Part shown: positions 17,237 to 26,159 of the stretch, in pieces | How positions within the stretch are numbered: position 1 is the first letter of the stretch | Layout of the letters: each line of letters opens with the position of its first letter | Made by a program: the position numbers and the translations under genes | Assembly (NCBI GenBank): GCA_965222175.1 | Contig: OZ244938.1 | Coordinates: 3,658,001-3,722,000, forward strand | Direction of reading: 5' to 3' | Origin: NORP240 sp965222175 | Lineage (GTDB): Bacteria; Pseudomonadota; Gammaproteobacteria; Pseudomonadales; Pseudohongiellaceae | DNA length: 64,000 nucleotides | Notes under the pieces: model-generated | Told to the model about the DNA's origin: nothing | The model's input: only the letters and a program-made list of their open reading frames with translations | Database searches by the model: none

Positions 17237-18871
17237 ATGACCAGCGCCATCGACATGCCAGCCTGGCAGCAGCTGGAAGCAGCCCGCGACCGGATCGTCA
17301 ACGAGAATATTACCATTCGCAGCGAGTTTGACCGGGATCCGCAGCGGTTCGACAATTTTTCCATACGGACGCCGGAACTGGTTTTTGATTACTCGAAAAA
17401 CCTGTTGACCGGGGAGTGTCAGAAACTGCTGTTCGAGCTTGCCGAACAGTGCCGGCTGAAGACTGCCATCGAAGGCATGTTTGCCGGGGATGTCATCAAC
17501 CCCACCGAGAACCGGGCGGCGCTGCATGTGGTGCTGAGAGGCCACAGGATCAATGGCCTGGAGGAAGAAGTCGCCGCTGTCCAGGAGAAAATGGCCGATT
17601 TTATCGGTGCCGTGCACGGTGGCGGCTGGAAGGGTTGTTACGGCGACGCCATTACCGACGTGGTCAACATCGGTATCGGCGGTTCACACCTGGGGCCGGC
17701 CATGGCGGTGCGTGCCCTGGAAAACTTTGCCGCCGGCAAGGTGCGCTGCCATTTCATCTCCAATGTCGATCCGGCCGCGGCCATCCGGGTCCTGTCCCAC
17801 CTGAAGCCTGCCACCACCCTGTTCATCGTCGCGTCGAAGTCGTTTTCCACCCTGGAGACCCATCAGAACGCCCTGCTGGCCCGGCGCTGGTTTCTCAGCA
17901 AGGGCGGCGCTGCCCGCGACCTGCACAAACACTTTGTCGCCGTCAGTACCAACATCGAGGCCGCGGTGGAATTCGGCATTGACGAGAAAAACATCTTTCC
18001 CATGTGGGACTGGGTGGGTGGCCGCTATTCCCTGTGGTCCGCCATCGGGCTGCCCATAGCCATGAGCCTGGGCATGGATCAGTTCCGCGAACTTCTGGCC
18101 GGCGCCCACCAGGCCGACGAACATTTCCGCACTGCCCCGATCCAGGAAAATATTCCGGCCATCATGGGGCTGCTGAATGTCTGGTACAGCGGCCTGTTTG
18201 GTGTAACCAGCCAGGCCATTCTGCCCTACAGCCAACACCTGGAACTGTTTCCCGCGTTTCTGCAACAACTGTCCATGGAAAGCCTGGGCAAGGACGTCAA
18301 CCTGGATGGCTCGCCAACGGCCAGCGATACCGGGCTGGTCGTGTGGGGAGCGCCCGGCACGGATGGCCAGCACTCCTTTCACCAGCTATTGCACCAGGGC
18401 ACCCGGATGATTCCGGCGGACTTCATCGCCTTCGGTGGCAGTCCGGGCGAAGCCTACCGTGAACAGCAGAATCACCTGCTGGCCAACTGCTTCAGCCAGA
18501 GCCAGGCCCTGATGGATGGCAAGAGTCTGGACCAGGCGGTCGCCGAACTCACCGAGGCCGGTATGAAGGGGAAGGAAGCCAGGGAACTGGCACCCCACAA
18601 GGTCATTCCCGGCAACCGTCCGAGTAACACGTTCCTGCTGACCGGGCTCGATCCTCACCGGCTTGGTTACCTTACCGCGCTGTACGAACATGCCGTCTAC
18701 GTGCAGAGCGTACTCTGGGACATCAATGCCTTCGATCAGTGGGGGGTGGAACTGGGCAAGAAACTCAGTGGCCCCATCTTCGCTGCCCTGTCGTCGGACG
18801 ATCCGGCTTCCGGTTTCGATGCGTCAACCGACAACCTGATCAACCTGAGCAAGACTCCGCCACACTCATAA
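17237..18871 (+). CDS. pgi: Glucose-6-phosphate isomerase
   Basis: 544 residues from the ATG at 17237, preceded by CAGGAA. An in-frame codon 18 triplets upstream is a less likely start. The enzyme interconverts glucose 6-phosphate and fructose 6-phosphate in the cytosol. Family hallmarks are GIGGSHLGPAMA, SKSFSTLETHQNA, the signature DWVGGRYSLWSAIGL and DQWGVELGKKL with the catalytic lysine. The base-catalyst Glu lies in SMESLGKDVN and the ring-opening His in QHSFHQLLHQG. Length is normal. It feeds fructose 6-phosphate to the mannose and UDP-glucose genes encoded nearby on the other strand. Confidence 0.97.
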   Translation: MTSAIDMPAWQQLEAARDRIVNENITIRSEFDRDPQRFDNFSIRTPELVFDYSKNLLTGECQKLLFELAEQCRLKTAIEGMFAGDVINPTENRAALHVVLRGHRINGLEEEVAAVQEKMADFIGAVHGGGWKGCYGDAITDVVNIGIGGSHLGPAMAVRALENFAAGKVRCHFISNVDPAAAIRVLSHLKPATTLFIVASKSFSTLETHQNALLARRWFLSKGGAARDLHKHFVAVSTNIEAAVEFGIDEKNIFPMWDWVGGRYSLWSAIGLPIAMSLGMDQFRELLAGAHQADEHFRTAPIQENIPAIMGLLNVWYSGLFGVTSQAILPYSQHLELFPAFLQQLSMESLGKDVNLDGSPTASDTGLVVWGAPGTDGQHSFHQLLHQGTRMIPADFIAFGGSPGEAYREQQNHLLANCFSQSQALMDGKSLDQAVAELTEAGMKGKEARELAPHKVIPGNRPSNTFLLTGLDPHRLGYLTALYEHAVYVQSVLWDINAFDQWGVELGKKLSGPIFAALSSDDPASGFDASTDNLINLSKTPPHS

Positions 18872-18904
18872 ACAGGATCCGAATTTCTGAAAGCTATCAA
18901 CTCC

Positions 18905-19369
18905 ATGGCGTCCACGAGAATCCGACCTGGTCATAACGACGATACCGACTGGCTGTACCGGCTGTTCAGGCAGACTAATAGGGATTTTATCGAGACTACC
19001 TGGGGGTGGGATGAACTGCTGCAGCGGGAAGCGTTTTTTACCAACCTGCCCGGCAACCAGTTTCGTATCCTGGAACTTGATGGCGATCCGGCGGGCGGGT
19101 ATCACCTGGCCCGGAAATCGGATCCACACCACCTGTGGCTGGAGATGATCCTGGTAAAACCCGATCTGCAGCGCCGTGGTTACGGCACCCTGATGATGCA
19201 GCACATCAAGGACCAGGCCCGTGTGCTGAAACTCCCGGTGCGATTGAAAGTGTTACGCTCCAACCCGGCACTGCTGTTCTACCGGCAGCAGCAGTTCACG
19301 TCGGTCCAGGCCGATGTCAACAGCCTGAAAATGGAGTGGCCGGGAGACGCCTGGAAATCCTCTGAATAA
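18905..19369 (+). CDS. GNAT-family N-acetyltransferase
   Basis: 154 residues, starting 33 bp after pgi on the same strand. It has the single-domain GNAT fold, with an N-terminal RPGHNDDTDWLYRLFRQTNR segment, a central strand HLWLEMILVKPDLQ, and the acetyl-CoA pyrophosphate loop LQRRGYGTLMMQH. The end LLFYRQQQFTSV matches the typical NPALxFYxxxGF motif with Q for the usual Gly. It would acetylate a small molecule or peptide amine, but the substrate cannot be predicted. It may be read through from pgi, though a functional link is not evident. Confidence 0.8.
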   Translation: MASTRIRPGHNDDTDWLYRLFRQTNRDFIETTWGWDELLQREAFFTNLPGNQFRILELDGDPAGGYHLARKSDPHHLWLEMILVKPDLQRRGYGTLMMQHIKDQARVLKLPVRLKVLRSNPALLFYRQQQFTSVQADVNSLKMEWPGDAWKSSE

Positions 19370-19399
19370 TGTTGTCCGTATAACTGAAACTCTGATTCG

Positions 19400-19539
19400 C
19401 AGGCTGTTGAAAAACGTCACGAGCGCAGCCAGGACGAGGCGAAAACTGCCGAGTAAGCGCAGTTTAACCCGTGCAAACAAGCATTTTGAGACAGTTTTCA
19501 ATGAAGTATTGGCAAGGGCAACAGTTTTTCAACAGCCTG
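19400..19539. repeat. MITE-like element, family A (complete copy)
   Basis: A 140-bp non-coding unit bounded by a perfect 16-bp terminal inverted repeat (CAGGCTGTTGAAAAAC / GTTTTTCAACAGCCTG). The interior contains GCGCAGCC, GACGAGGCGAAAA and AAGCGCAG in the order also seen at 1-131. It sits between the convergent GNAT and MOSC genes. The structure fits a miniature inverted-repeat transposable element or a mobile terminator-like repeat. Confidence 0.75.
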
Positions 19540-19554
19540 CCAGGAGATCTTTGA

Positions 19555-20121
19555 CTATTCAGGGAATGGCACCGACTTGCTGATAACTCCGCCGGTGGTA
19601 ACCACTCCGGACCTGACAACCCTGACATTGACTCCGCGCAGGTTCAGCTGTCGGCCAAGCTCGGAATTGACGAACAGCACCGCATCACGACCGAATCGTT
19701 CCCGGAACTTGCTGCAGCCCAGATGCGGCTCCGCGGTGACTTCCAGCACGGCGTCACCCACCGCCAGTTCTGTACCTTCCGGTAGATTTTCTTGGCTCAG
19801 ATCAAAGTCCACGAACAGCTGATCACCGGCCAGCGCCCAGCGATTTCGGTCGCCATCGGCAATCACATCGATAACCCGGGAATTCATCAGCGTGATCTGC
19901 ATGGCCAGGTGCTGTTGCCTGTCCCGCTCCCGGCCTGACCAGCGGGTCGGCCAGCTGTCCCCCACCAGGCCGTCTTCAACGGTAAGTTCGCATTTCTCCA
20001 GCACTTCCCTGATGCCGACGGCGGGACGCCGTACGATCATGTCGATAACGCCGGAGCCGGCAGGGGACTGCCGGACCAGGTCCAGCGCCGCCTCCAGTGA
20101 TTCCTTGCCTGCCATTACCAT
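19555..20121 (-). CDS. MOSC domain protein
   Basis: 188 residues. The MOSC (molybdenum cofactor sulfurase C-terminal) fold is recognised from VEDGLVGDSWPTRWSG, the segment HLAMQITLMNSRVIDVIA, and the conserved cysteine motif EPHLGCSKFRERFG near residue 138. The end RGVNVRVVRSG is also typical. Relatives such as YiiM bind molybdenum cofactor and carry persulfide or act on N-hydroxylated compounds. This small protein would act in the cytosol, and its specific reaction is unknown. It stands alone, convergent with the GNAT gene. Confidence 0.8.
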   Translation of the reverse strand: MVMAGKESLEAALDLVRQSPAGSGVIDMIVRRPAVGIREVLEKCELTVEDGLVGDSWPTRWSGRERDRQQHLAMQITLMNSRVIDVIADGDRNRWALAGDQLFVDFDLSQENLPEGTELAVGDAVLEVTAEPHLGCSKFRERFGRDAVLFVNSELGRQLNLRGVNVRVVRSGVVTTGGVISKSVPFPE

Positions 20122-20374
20122 CCCCGGATATTTCTTGAATTCAAACCCATCGGATTAAAACCAGTCGCCGCAGAAACTACCGCCCCTGCCTGCTGTTGAC
20201 GCCGGGCCACTGCAATCAACAACGCCTCAACACAGCCAGGGGCAAGGTTTTCCGACGCGACTGCTTGCGGTTTCCTGCATAGCCGATGCCCAGCCTGACC
20301 ACCGAGGGTTCCGGCGCAAGGCCGTCACCCACGTTGCGGTTCACTGATTGGTCTACTGATCAGGCTTACGGATT

Positions 20375-20896
20375 CTAGTATTGTTCAGCCGCGCTTCTGA
20401 TGCTGGCGTAAACACGGGTACTGCCGTCGCGGTTCAACAGCACCACGTCGTAAGGCTGAAAGCGACCGCCCATTTCCATGCCGGGGCTTCCCACCGGCAT
20501 GCCGGGCACAGTCAGGCCCTTGGCGTTGGGGGGCGGGTTGTCGAGGAACTGCCTGACCAGTTTCGGCGGGACGTGACCTTCAAAGGCATAGCCCCCGGCA
20601 GTCACGGCAGTATGACAGGACTGCAACTGCGGCACGAAGCCGTGCTCCAGCTTGACCGCACCCAGGTTGGCGGGATGATGAATGGTCGAGTCAAAATTCC
20701 GCTCGGTCATCTGATCGATCCAGTTGGCACAACAGCCGCAGGTGGGATCCTTGTACACATCCAGGTGAGTTGCCTGACCGTCCTGGGCAATTGCCCGCAG
20801 GGCCAGGCTGGAAGTGGCTGCAACCGCCAGTCCGGTGGCTGTCGTTGACAGCAGCCGCCTGCGCGTGATTTTGAAAGTCGATGGCTGTTCAGTCAT
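20375..20896 (-). CDS. DUF411 metal-binding protein with Tat signal
   Basis: 173 residues from the ATG of MTEQPSTFKITRRRLLS. The RRR motif followed by a hydrophobic stretch is a Tat signal, so the protein is exported folded. The mature part is a DUF411 domain: DVYKDPTCGCCANWIDQM with the CGCC cysteines, VPQLQSCHTAVTAGGYAFEGHVP and VPGMPVGSPGMEMGG with methionine-rich ligands. DUF411 proteins are associated with copper resistance and are thought to bind copper in the periplasm. No copper genes are adjacent. Confidence 0.85.
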   Translation of the reverse strand: MTEQPSTFKITRRRLLSTTATGLAVAATSSLALRAIAQDGQATHLDVYKDPTCGCCANWIDQMTERNFDSTIHHPANLGAVKLEHGFVPQLQSCHTAVTAGGYAFEGHVPPKLVRQFLDNPPPNAKGLTVPGMPVGSPGMEMGGRFQPYDVVLLNRDGSTRVYASIRSAAEQY

Positions 20897-21162
20897 GAAT
20901 ATCTCCTGCCGATTTTCGGGGCTGTGCCCGCCAGTCAATTGCGTTAATACAGACCTGCTGGATTAACAGGCTGTTAATTGTAACGCATCCCGGGAAAATC
21001 CTCTTACCCGAAACGGACCGCTGGTATCCGGTAAATCTTCCGGCCAGAAATACCGGTGTTACCCGCGATGGCCGTGATTTCCCGGGTCGCGGACATTGGA
21101 CGATCTTCAGGAACCGCTGATCAGGTTACCGCTGACCGTGGAGGACAGTCATCGTGGCCCGC

Positions 21163-22515
21163 TCAGGATTTCATCATCGCCAGGATTTCATCGGTCATGG
21201 CACGCATCAGCGCGGGGTCGCCCCGGGATTCGACGTTCAGCCTCACCACCGGTTCGGTATTGGACATGCGGATATTGAAGCGCCATTCCCCCAGGCTCAT
21301 GCTCAGGCCGTCGGTGTGGTCCACGGACTCGGCCTGATCCCGGTAGTGGGATTCGATGGTTTCCAGCAGGGCCGGTGGATCGCTGATTTCGGTATTAATC
21401 TCGCCACTGGCGGGAAAGGCAGCCATCCGTTCATTGACCAGTGCCGACAATGGCTTGCCGGCCTTGCTCATCAGCTCGATGACCAGCAGCCAGGGGATCA
21501 TCCCGCTGTCACAGTAGGAAAAATCCCGGAAATAGTGGTGGGCACTCATCTCGCCCCCGTAAATGGCATCCTCCTTGCGCATGCGCTCCTTGATGAAAGC
21601 ATGGCCGGTCTTGGATTGAATCGCCTCCCCCCCGTAGCTCTTTGCTATTTCAATGGTGTTCCAGGTAAGGCGGGGGTCGTGAATGATTTTCGAACCGGGC
21701 TTATGCTCAAGGAAAGCCTGGGCCAGCAATCCGACAATATAATAGCCCTCGATGAATCGACCGTCTGCGTCAAAAAAGAAGCAGCGATCGAAATCACCGT
21801 CCCAGGCGATACCCAGGTCGGCGCCATGGGCGTTGATGGCATCGACCGTGGGATGCCGGTTTTCCTCCACCAGCGGGTTCGGCACGCCGTTGGGGAAATT
21901 GCCATCCGCCTCGTGATGAACCTTGATGAAGCTCACCGGCAATCGGTCTTCCAGCGCATCGATGACCGCACCTGCACCACCGTTGCCGGCGTTACAGACA
22001 ATCTTCAGCGGCTTTATGACCGAAAGGTCAATATAGCCCAGCAGGTGTTCGATATACGCAGGCCGGGTGTCACGTCGACTCACTTCTCCCCTGCTATCGG
22101 TATCCAGGAACTCCCCGGATTCGGCGATGGCCTTGATGTCCTTCAACCCGGTATCGCCGCTAATGGGCTTTGATTCGTCGCGGACCATTTTCATGCCATT
22201 GTAGTCTTTCGGATTGTGACTGGCGGTAACCGCGATGCCCCCGTCGGCCTGCAGGTGCGCAGTGGCGAAGTACACCTCTTCGGTACCACACTGGCCGATG
22301 TTGATGACGTCGACTCCGCTATCCGTCATTCCCCGGGTTACGGCGTCACACAGCTCCTCGCTGGTGAGACGGATATCGTAACCGACGACCACAGTCGACG
22401 GTTTCAAGAACGTCGCATAAGCCCTGCCGATGCGGTAGGCGATATCCTCGTTAAGCTGATCGGGAATACGTCCCCGGATGTCGTAAGCCTTAAAACAGGT
22501 GATTTCAATACTCAT
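21163..22515 (-). CDS. manB: Phosphomannomutase (phosphohexomutase family)
   Basis: 450 residues. It converts mannose 6-phosphate to mannose 1-phosphate, and some relatives also use glucose phosphates. The phosphoserine loop is TASHNPKDYNGMK with Ser99. The Mg loop is DGDFDR (239-244), the sugar-recognition loop is GEMSAHHYFRDF, and the phosphate-binding end is MSNTEPVVRLNVE. It begins FKAYDIRGRIPDQLNEDIAY, as in CpsG/ManB enzymes. It is the third gene of a minus-strand run manC-galU-manB that supplies GDP-mannose and UDP-glucose for surface polysaccharide. Symbol algC would also be reasonable if bifunctional. Confidence 0.9.
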   Translation of the reverse strand: MSIEITCFKAYDIRGRIPDQLNEDIAYRIGRAYATFLKPSTVVVGYDIRLTSEELCDAVTRGMTDSGVDVINIGQCGTEEVYFATAHLQADGGIAVTASHNPKDYNGMKMVRDESKPISGDTGLKDIKAIAESGEFLDTDSRGEVSRRDTRPAYIEHLLGYIDLSVIKPLKIVCNAGNGGAGAVIDALEDRLPVSFIKVHHEADGNFPNGVPNPLVEENRHPTVDAINAHGADLGIAWDGDFDRCFFFDADGRFIEGYYIVGLLAQAFLEHKPGSKIIHDPRLTWNTIEIAKSYGGEAIQSKTGHAFIKERMRKEDAIYGGEMSAHHYFRDFSYCDSGMIPWLLVIELMSKAGKPLSALVNERMAAFPASGEINTEISDPPALLETIESHYRDQAESVDHTDGLSMSLGEWRFNIRMSNTEPVVRLNVESRGDPALMRAMTDEILAMMKS

Positions 22516-22536
22516 GTTGTCGCTTCCAGCTTCCCG

Positions 22537-23373
22537 TTAGTCGTCCTGGTTATAGAAATTTTCATAGTTGAAATTAGTGGCTTCGATAAAACCACGGACG
22601 CTGCCGCAGTCGAACCGCCGGCCCTTGAACTGGTAGCCGATTACCTTCCCCTGTTCTGCCTGACGCATGATGGCGTCGGTAATCTGCATCTCGCCGTTCT
22701 TTCCCGGCGGCGTGGTGCGAATCAGTTCGAAAATATCGGGAGTGAGGATGTAGCGTCCGATGATGGCCAGGTTACTCGGTGCTTCCTCGGGGTCTGGTTT
22801 TTCCACCATGGATTTCACCCGCCAGATGCGATCCTCCTCCATCTCACCGTCGATGACGCCGTACTTGAAGGTTTCCTCCCGCGGCACTTCCTCGATGGCG
22901 ACGATGCTGCACTGGTAGCGTTCGTAGAGCTTGACCATCTGCGTGAGCACCCCGTCACCGTCGTGCACACAGTAATCGTCCGCCAGTATCACCGCGAACG
23001 GGTGGTCACCGATCAGGGTCTCGCCGGTGAGAATGGCGTGACCCAGGCCCTTCATCTCCACCTGACGGGTGTAAGAGAACGTGCAGGTGTTGATGATATT
23101 GCGAATACCCGACAGCAACTCTTCCTTGCCGGTCCCGGCAATCTGGTGTTCCAGCTCGTAATTGATGTCGAAATGGTCCTCCAGGGCCCGCTTGCTCCTG
23201 CCGGTTACCACCGCCATACCATGAATTCCAGCTGCCATCGCCTCTTCCACGCCATACTGAATCAGCGGCTTGTCCACCAGCGGCAACATCTCCTTGGGCA
23301 TCGACTTGGTCACCGGCAGAAACCGGGTACCGTAACCTGCCGCCGGAAAGAGACACTTCTCGATTATCGCCAT
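22537..23373 (-). CDS. galU: UTP-glucose-1-phosphate uridylyltransferase
   Basis: 278 residues from the ATG at 23373, preceded by GGAGGAAGC. It makes UDP-glucose from UTP and glucose 1-phosphate. Signature features are the nucleotide-binding CLFPAAGYGTRFLPVTKSMP, then MLPLVDKPLIQYGVEEAM, the catalytic VILADDYCVHDGDG region, and VEKPDPEEAPSNLAIIGRYI. Length is typical for GalU. It lies 21 bp upstream of the phosphomannomutase gene. UDP-glucose is used for lipopolysaccharide, exopolysaccharide and trehalose or glucan synthesis. Confidence 0.95.
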   Translation of the reverse strand: MAIIEKCLFPAAGYGTRFLPVTKSMPKEMLPLVDKPLIQYGVEEAMAAGIHGMAVVTGRSKRALEDHFDINYELEHQIAGTGKEELLSGIRNIINTCTFSYTRQVEMKGLGHAILTGETLIGDHPFAVILADDYCVHDGDGVLTQMVKLYERYQCSIVAIEEVPREETFKYGVIDGEMEEDRIWRVKSMVEKPDPEEAPSNLAIIGRYILTPDIFELIRTTPPGKNGEMQITDAIMRQAEQGKVIGYQFKGRRFDCGSVRGFIEATNFNYENFYNQDD

Positions 23374-23532
23374 ACTCACGCTTCCTCCTGATTGGGCTCT
23401 TGGTTTTGCACTCGTCGCCATAAGCAAGGCAAATAGCTTGCCAGTTTATGCCAGGAGAATTGCCGCTGCACCAATTTACACCGGGAAACGGTCCGGCCTG
23501 GCAACAGGATGCACCGGAACGGGTCGCCGCAG

Positions 23533-25062
23533 TCAGCTTTGTCCGACCCGGCCGTAGATGTCGTCGAAGCGCACAATATCATCTTCGCCCAGGTAGTCTC
23601 CAAGCTGGACCTCGATGAGTTCACAGGGTTTCTGCCCCGGATTTTCCAGGCGATGACGGCATCCCCGGGGCAGGAAAATCGATTCGTTGCCCCCCAGCCG
23701 ATGGGTTTCATCATCCCGGGTCACCAGTGCCTCACCACGGAGTATTGTCCAGTGTTCTGCCCTATGATGGTGCATCTGCAGTGACAGCGCCTGGCCGGGG
23801 TTTACCACGATATGCTTGACCTGGTAACCGTCGGCCATTTCCAGTGTGCGATACGAGCCCCAGGGTCGGTAGACCAGGAGGTGGTGCGTGGCTTCACTGC
23901 GATCCGCAGCCTCCAGCCGCGACACCACGTTTTTGACCTGCTGCACAGCCTCCATGCCGGCCACCAGCACGGCATCGGCGGTTTCCACGATGACCAGCCC
24001 GCTGACCCCCACCGCGGCCACCAGACGGGAATCCGCCTGGATGTAGCTGTCGGTCACCTGCTCCAGCAGGACATCACCACTGACGGCATTGCCATGGCCA
24101 TCCTGCTCGGCGACCTCCCATACCGCGTTCCAGGCACCCAGGTCGTTCCAGCCGGCATCCAGGGGCACCACTACGGCAATCCCGGTTTTTTCCATTACGG
24201 CGTAGTCGATGGAGTCGGCGGGACAGGCGGCGAACTCCTCCGCGGGCAGGCGCAGGAAATCGTTATCTGTCTCCATGGCGGAAAATGCCTGTTCACAGTG
24301 ACGCCCCATGGCCGGTGCGTGCTGCTGCAGTTCCCGCAGAAACACCGAGGCGCGGAACATGAACATGCCGCTGTTCCATAAATAGTCGCCGCTGGCCAGG
24401 TACCCGGCGGCGGTGTTGCTGTCCGGTTTCTCCACGAATCCGGCCACCTTACGAACGGCGGCGTCGTCGGCACCGAAGCCCGGCAGCGGCTGACCGGTGC
24501 GTATGTAGCCATAACCGGTCTCGGGAGCATCCGGCACGATGCCGAAGGTCACCAGGAAATCCCGGGTGGCGGCCCGTACCCCGGCTTCGATGGCCTGCTG
24601 CAGCGGCTCGCGGGCACGGATCAGGTGGTCCGCCGGCAGCACCAGCAGGATCGGATCGCTGCCGTCGCGGGTTGCCTGCAATGCCGCCATGGCCACCGCC
24701 GGAGCGGTATTGCGACCCACGGGCTCCAGCATGATAGTGCCTTGGGCCCCTGTCTGACCGTCAATGCCCAGCTGACGCAACTGTTCGGCAACCAGGAAAC
24801 GGTGATCTTCATTGCAGATGACCAGCGGGCCAAGCAGGTCGGGGAGTCCCTGCAACCGGTTCAGCGTAGCCTGAAACAGTGAGCCCTGCTGGCCCGGAAA
24901 CCGGCTGAACTGCTTGGGCAACCGGGCCCGGGACTGCGGCCACAGTCGCGAGCCGACGCCACCGGCCAGAATTACCGGCACCACGCTGGTGCCGGTGCCG
25001 TTGTCAGGATCTCCTGTACTGCCGGGTGCATCCATACCCTGGCGCTGCGTTGAGTTGTTCAC
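23533..25062 (-). CDS. manC: Mannose-1-phosphate guanylyltransferase / mannose-6-phosphate isomerase
   Basis: I choose the GTG at 25062 (VNNSTQRQG), preceded by AGGAAAAAGGACC, giving 509 residues. The frame stays open about 90 codons further upstream, so a longer form is possible. The N-terminal pyrophosphorylase domain has VVPVILAGGVGSRLWPQSR, GYGYIRTG and the VEKPD motif. The C-terminal cupin (about the last 120 residues) has the type II PMI pattern PWGSYRTLEMADGYQVKHI, with metal ligands in SLQMHHHRAEHW and IFLPRGCRHRLEN. The enzyme makes GDP-mannose and can also interconvert fructose 6-phosphate and mannose 6-phosphate, working with Pgi and the phosphomannomutase. Confidence 0.92.
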   Translation of the reverse strand: MNNSTQRQGMDAPGSTGDPDNGTGTSVVPVILAGGVGSRLWPQSRARLPKQFSRFPGQQGSLFQATLNRLQGLPDLLGPLVICNEDHRFLVAEQLRQLGIDGQTGAQGTIMLEPVGRNTAPAVAMAALQATRDGSDPILLVLPADHLIRAREPLQQAIEAGVRAATRDFLVTFGIVPDAPETGYGYIRTGQPLPGFGADDAAVRKVAGFVEKPDSNTAAGYLASGDYLWNSGMFMFRASVFLRELQQHAPAMGRHCEQAFSAMETDNDFLRLPAEEFAACPADSIDYAVMEKTGIAVVVPLDAGWNDLGAWNAVWEVAEQDGHGNAVSGDVLLEQVTDSYIQADSRLVAAVGVSGLVIVETADAVLVAGMEAVQQVKNVVSRLEAADRSEATHHLLVYRPWGSYRTLEMADGYQVKHIVVNPGQALSLQMHHHRAEHWTILRGEALVTRDDETHRLGGNESIFLPRGCRHRLENPGQKPCELIEVQLGDYLGEDDIVRFDDIYGRVGQS

Positions 25063-25064
25063 GG

Positions 25065-25146
25065 TCCTTTTTCCTAATTTTTCCCTAATTTTTCCCGATT
25101 TCTTTCTCGATTTCGTTCCCGGTTTCTTTCCCGATTTGCTTCCTGG
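25065..25146 (-). repeat. Purine-rich 12-bp degenerate tandem repeat at the manC start
   Basis: On the minus strand this is a nearly pure purine tract of units like GAAATCGGGAAA, repeated about four times at 12-bp spacing and then shortened to 11- and 10-bp units (AAATTAGGGAA, AAATTAGGAA). The tract ends at the manC ribosome site. If translation started further upstream it would encode a Lys/Gly-rich linker in frame with manC. The rest of the gap to fabA (25147-25597) holds the divergent promoters. Confidence 0.7.
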
Positions 25147-25454
25147 TTGACTGCCCGATTCCTGCTCGCCTGTCGCCCCGCCCTGTCGGGCCGGCAAGGC
25201 GGTCCGGGTGGCAACCCTTGCCGCGTTCATTGCCGCGTTTCCGGCAGCAGGCCTGCCGGAAGCGGCCAAGTCACGGTGGTTGATTGCCAGGTTGTCCCGC
25301 CTGCCGCGCACCGGCTCCCGGGCAACCACGGCGCAAGTCTAACAGACTCCCCGGGCAACGGATTTGCCGGGCACCCACTTTTCCGCAGGATAGAGAAAAC
25401 GGCGAAATTCCCCCGCCGCTGTCAGCAAACGCCGAATTATCGTTAAAAAGCGAC

Positions 25455-25460
25455 TATAAT
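25455..25460 (+). promoter_or_regulatory. Possible -10 box upstream of fabA
   Basis: A perfect TATAAT stands about 138 bp before the fabA start. No good -35 hexamer is seen at the proper distance, so this is only a candidate that could need an activator. Confidence 0.3.
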
Positions 25461-25597
25461 CAACGGCAATCAATCCCGTGACCACGCCGGATGACACCTG
25501 TACCGGGCCAAAAACCGGTCGATAATTGCGGTCTGTTCCGCTAACATCGCACACTTTTGAAAACAGCGGTTGCCACACCGCGGAGTACCGCCCCCAG

Positions 25598-26137
25598 ATG
25601 GCCGAGAAAAACCCGAATTTCGTGCCCCAAAGTTCCTATGCAAAGGAAGAACTCATCCAATGTGGTCTTGGCAAGCTGTTCGGACCGGGAAATGCCAAGT
25701 TACCCATTGACAACATGTTGATGGTCGACCGTATAGTGAACATCAATTCCGACGGTGGCACCCATGGCCGGGGGCAGATAATTGCCGAACTGGATATTAA
25801 TCCCGACATGTGGTTCTTCCAGTGCCACTTTCCCGGGGACCCGGTGATGCCGGGCTGTCTGGGACTGGATGCCATGTGGCAGCTGGTGGGTTTTTTCCTT
25901 GGCTGGCGCGGCAACCTCGGCAAGGGCCGGGCCCTGGGTTCCGGCGAGGTCAAGTTTATCGGCGAGATCCTGCCGGATGCCGAAAAAGTGGTTTATGATA
26001 TTTCCATGAGCCGGGTCATCGAGCGACGCCTGGTGATGGGCATCGCCGAGGGCACCGTGGCCGTGGACGGCAGGCAGATCTACACGGCCAAGGGCCTGAA
26101 AGTGGGTTTATTCCGGCCGGATCAGAAATTCGAATGA
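25598..26137 (+). CDS. fabA: 3-hydroxydecanoyl-ACP dehydratase/isomerase
   Basis: 179 residues from the ATG at 25598. FabA dehydrates 3-hydroxydecanoyl-ACP and isomerises the trans-2 to the cis-3 double bond, the branch point for unsaturated fatty acids. The active-site segment is FFQCHFPGDPVMPGCLGLDA with catalytic His77 and Asp91. The start MAEKNPNFVPQSSYAKEEL and the end KGLKVGLFRPDQKF are typical of the family. It is followed after 22 bp by fabB, which uses its product, so the two form a classical operon. An upstream in-frame start 24 codons earlier lacks support. Confidence 0.96.
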   Translation: MAEKNPNFVPQSSYAKEELIQCGLGKLFGPGNAKLPIDNMLMVDRIVNINSDGGTHGRGQIIAELDINPDMWFFQCHFPGDPVMPGCLGLDAMWQLVGFFLGWRGNLGKGRALGSGEVKFIGEILPDAEKVVYDISMSRVIERRLVMGIAEGTVAVDGRQIYTAKGLKVGLFRPDQKFE

Positions 26138-26159
26138 CTCGTATCAGGGTAGAGGCACT

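Noticed and set aside
21154..22173. 339-codon plus-strand open frame opposite the phosphomannomutase gene
   Set aside because: A shadow frame; the minus-strand product carries all catalytic motifs of the phosphohexomutase family.
22216..23391. 391-codon plus-strand open frame opposite manB and galU
   Set aside because: It spans two well-identified genes on the other strand and has no recognisable protein content.
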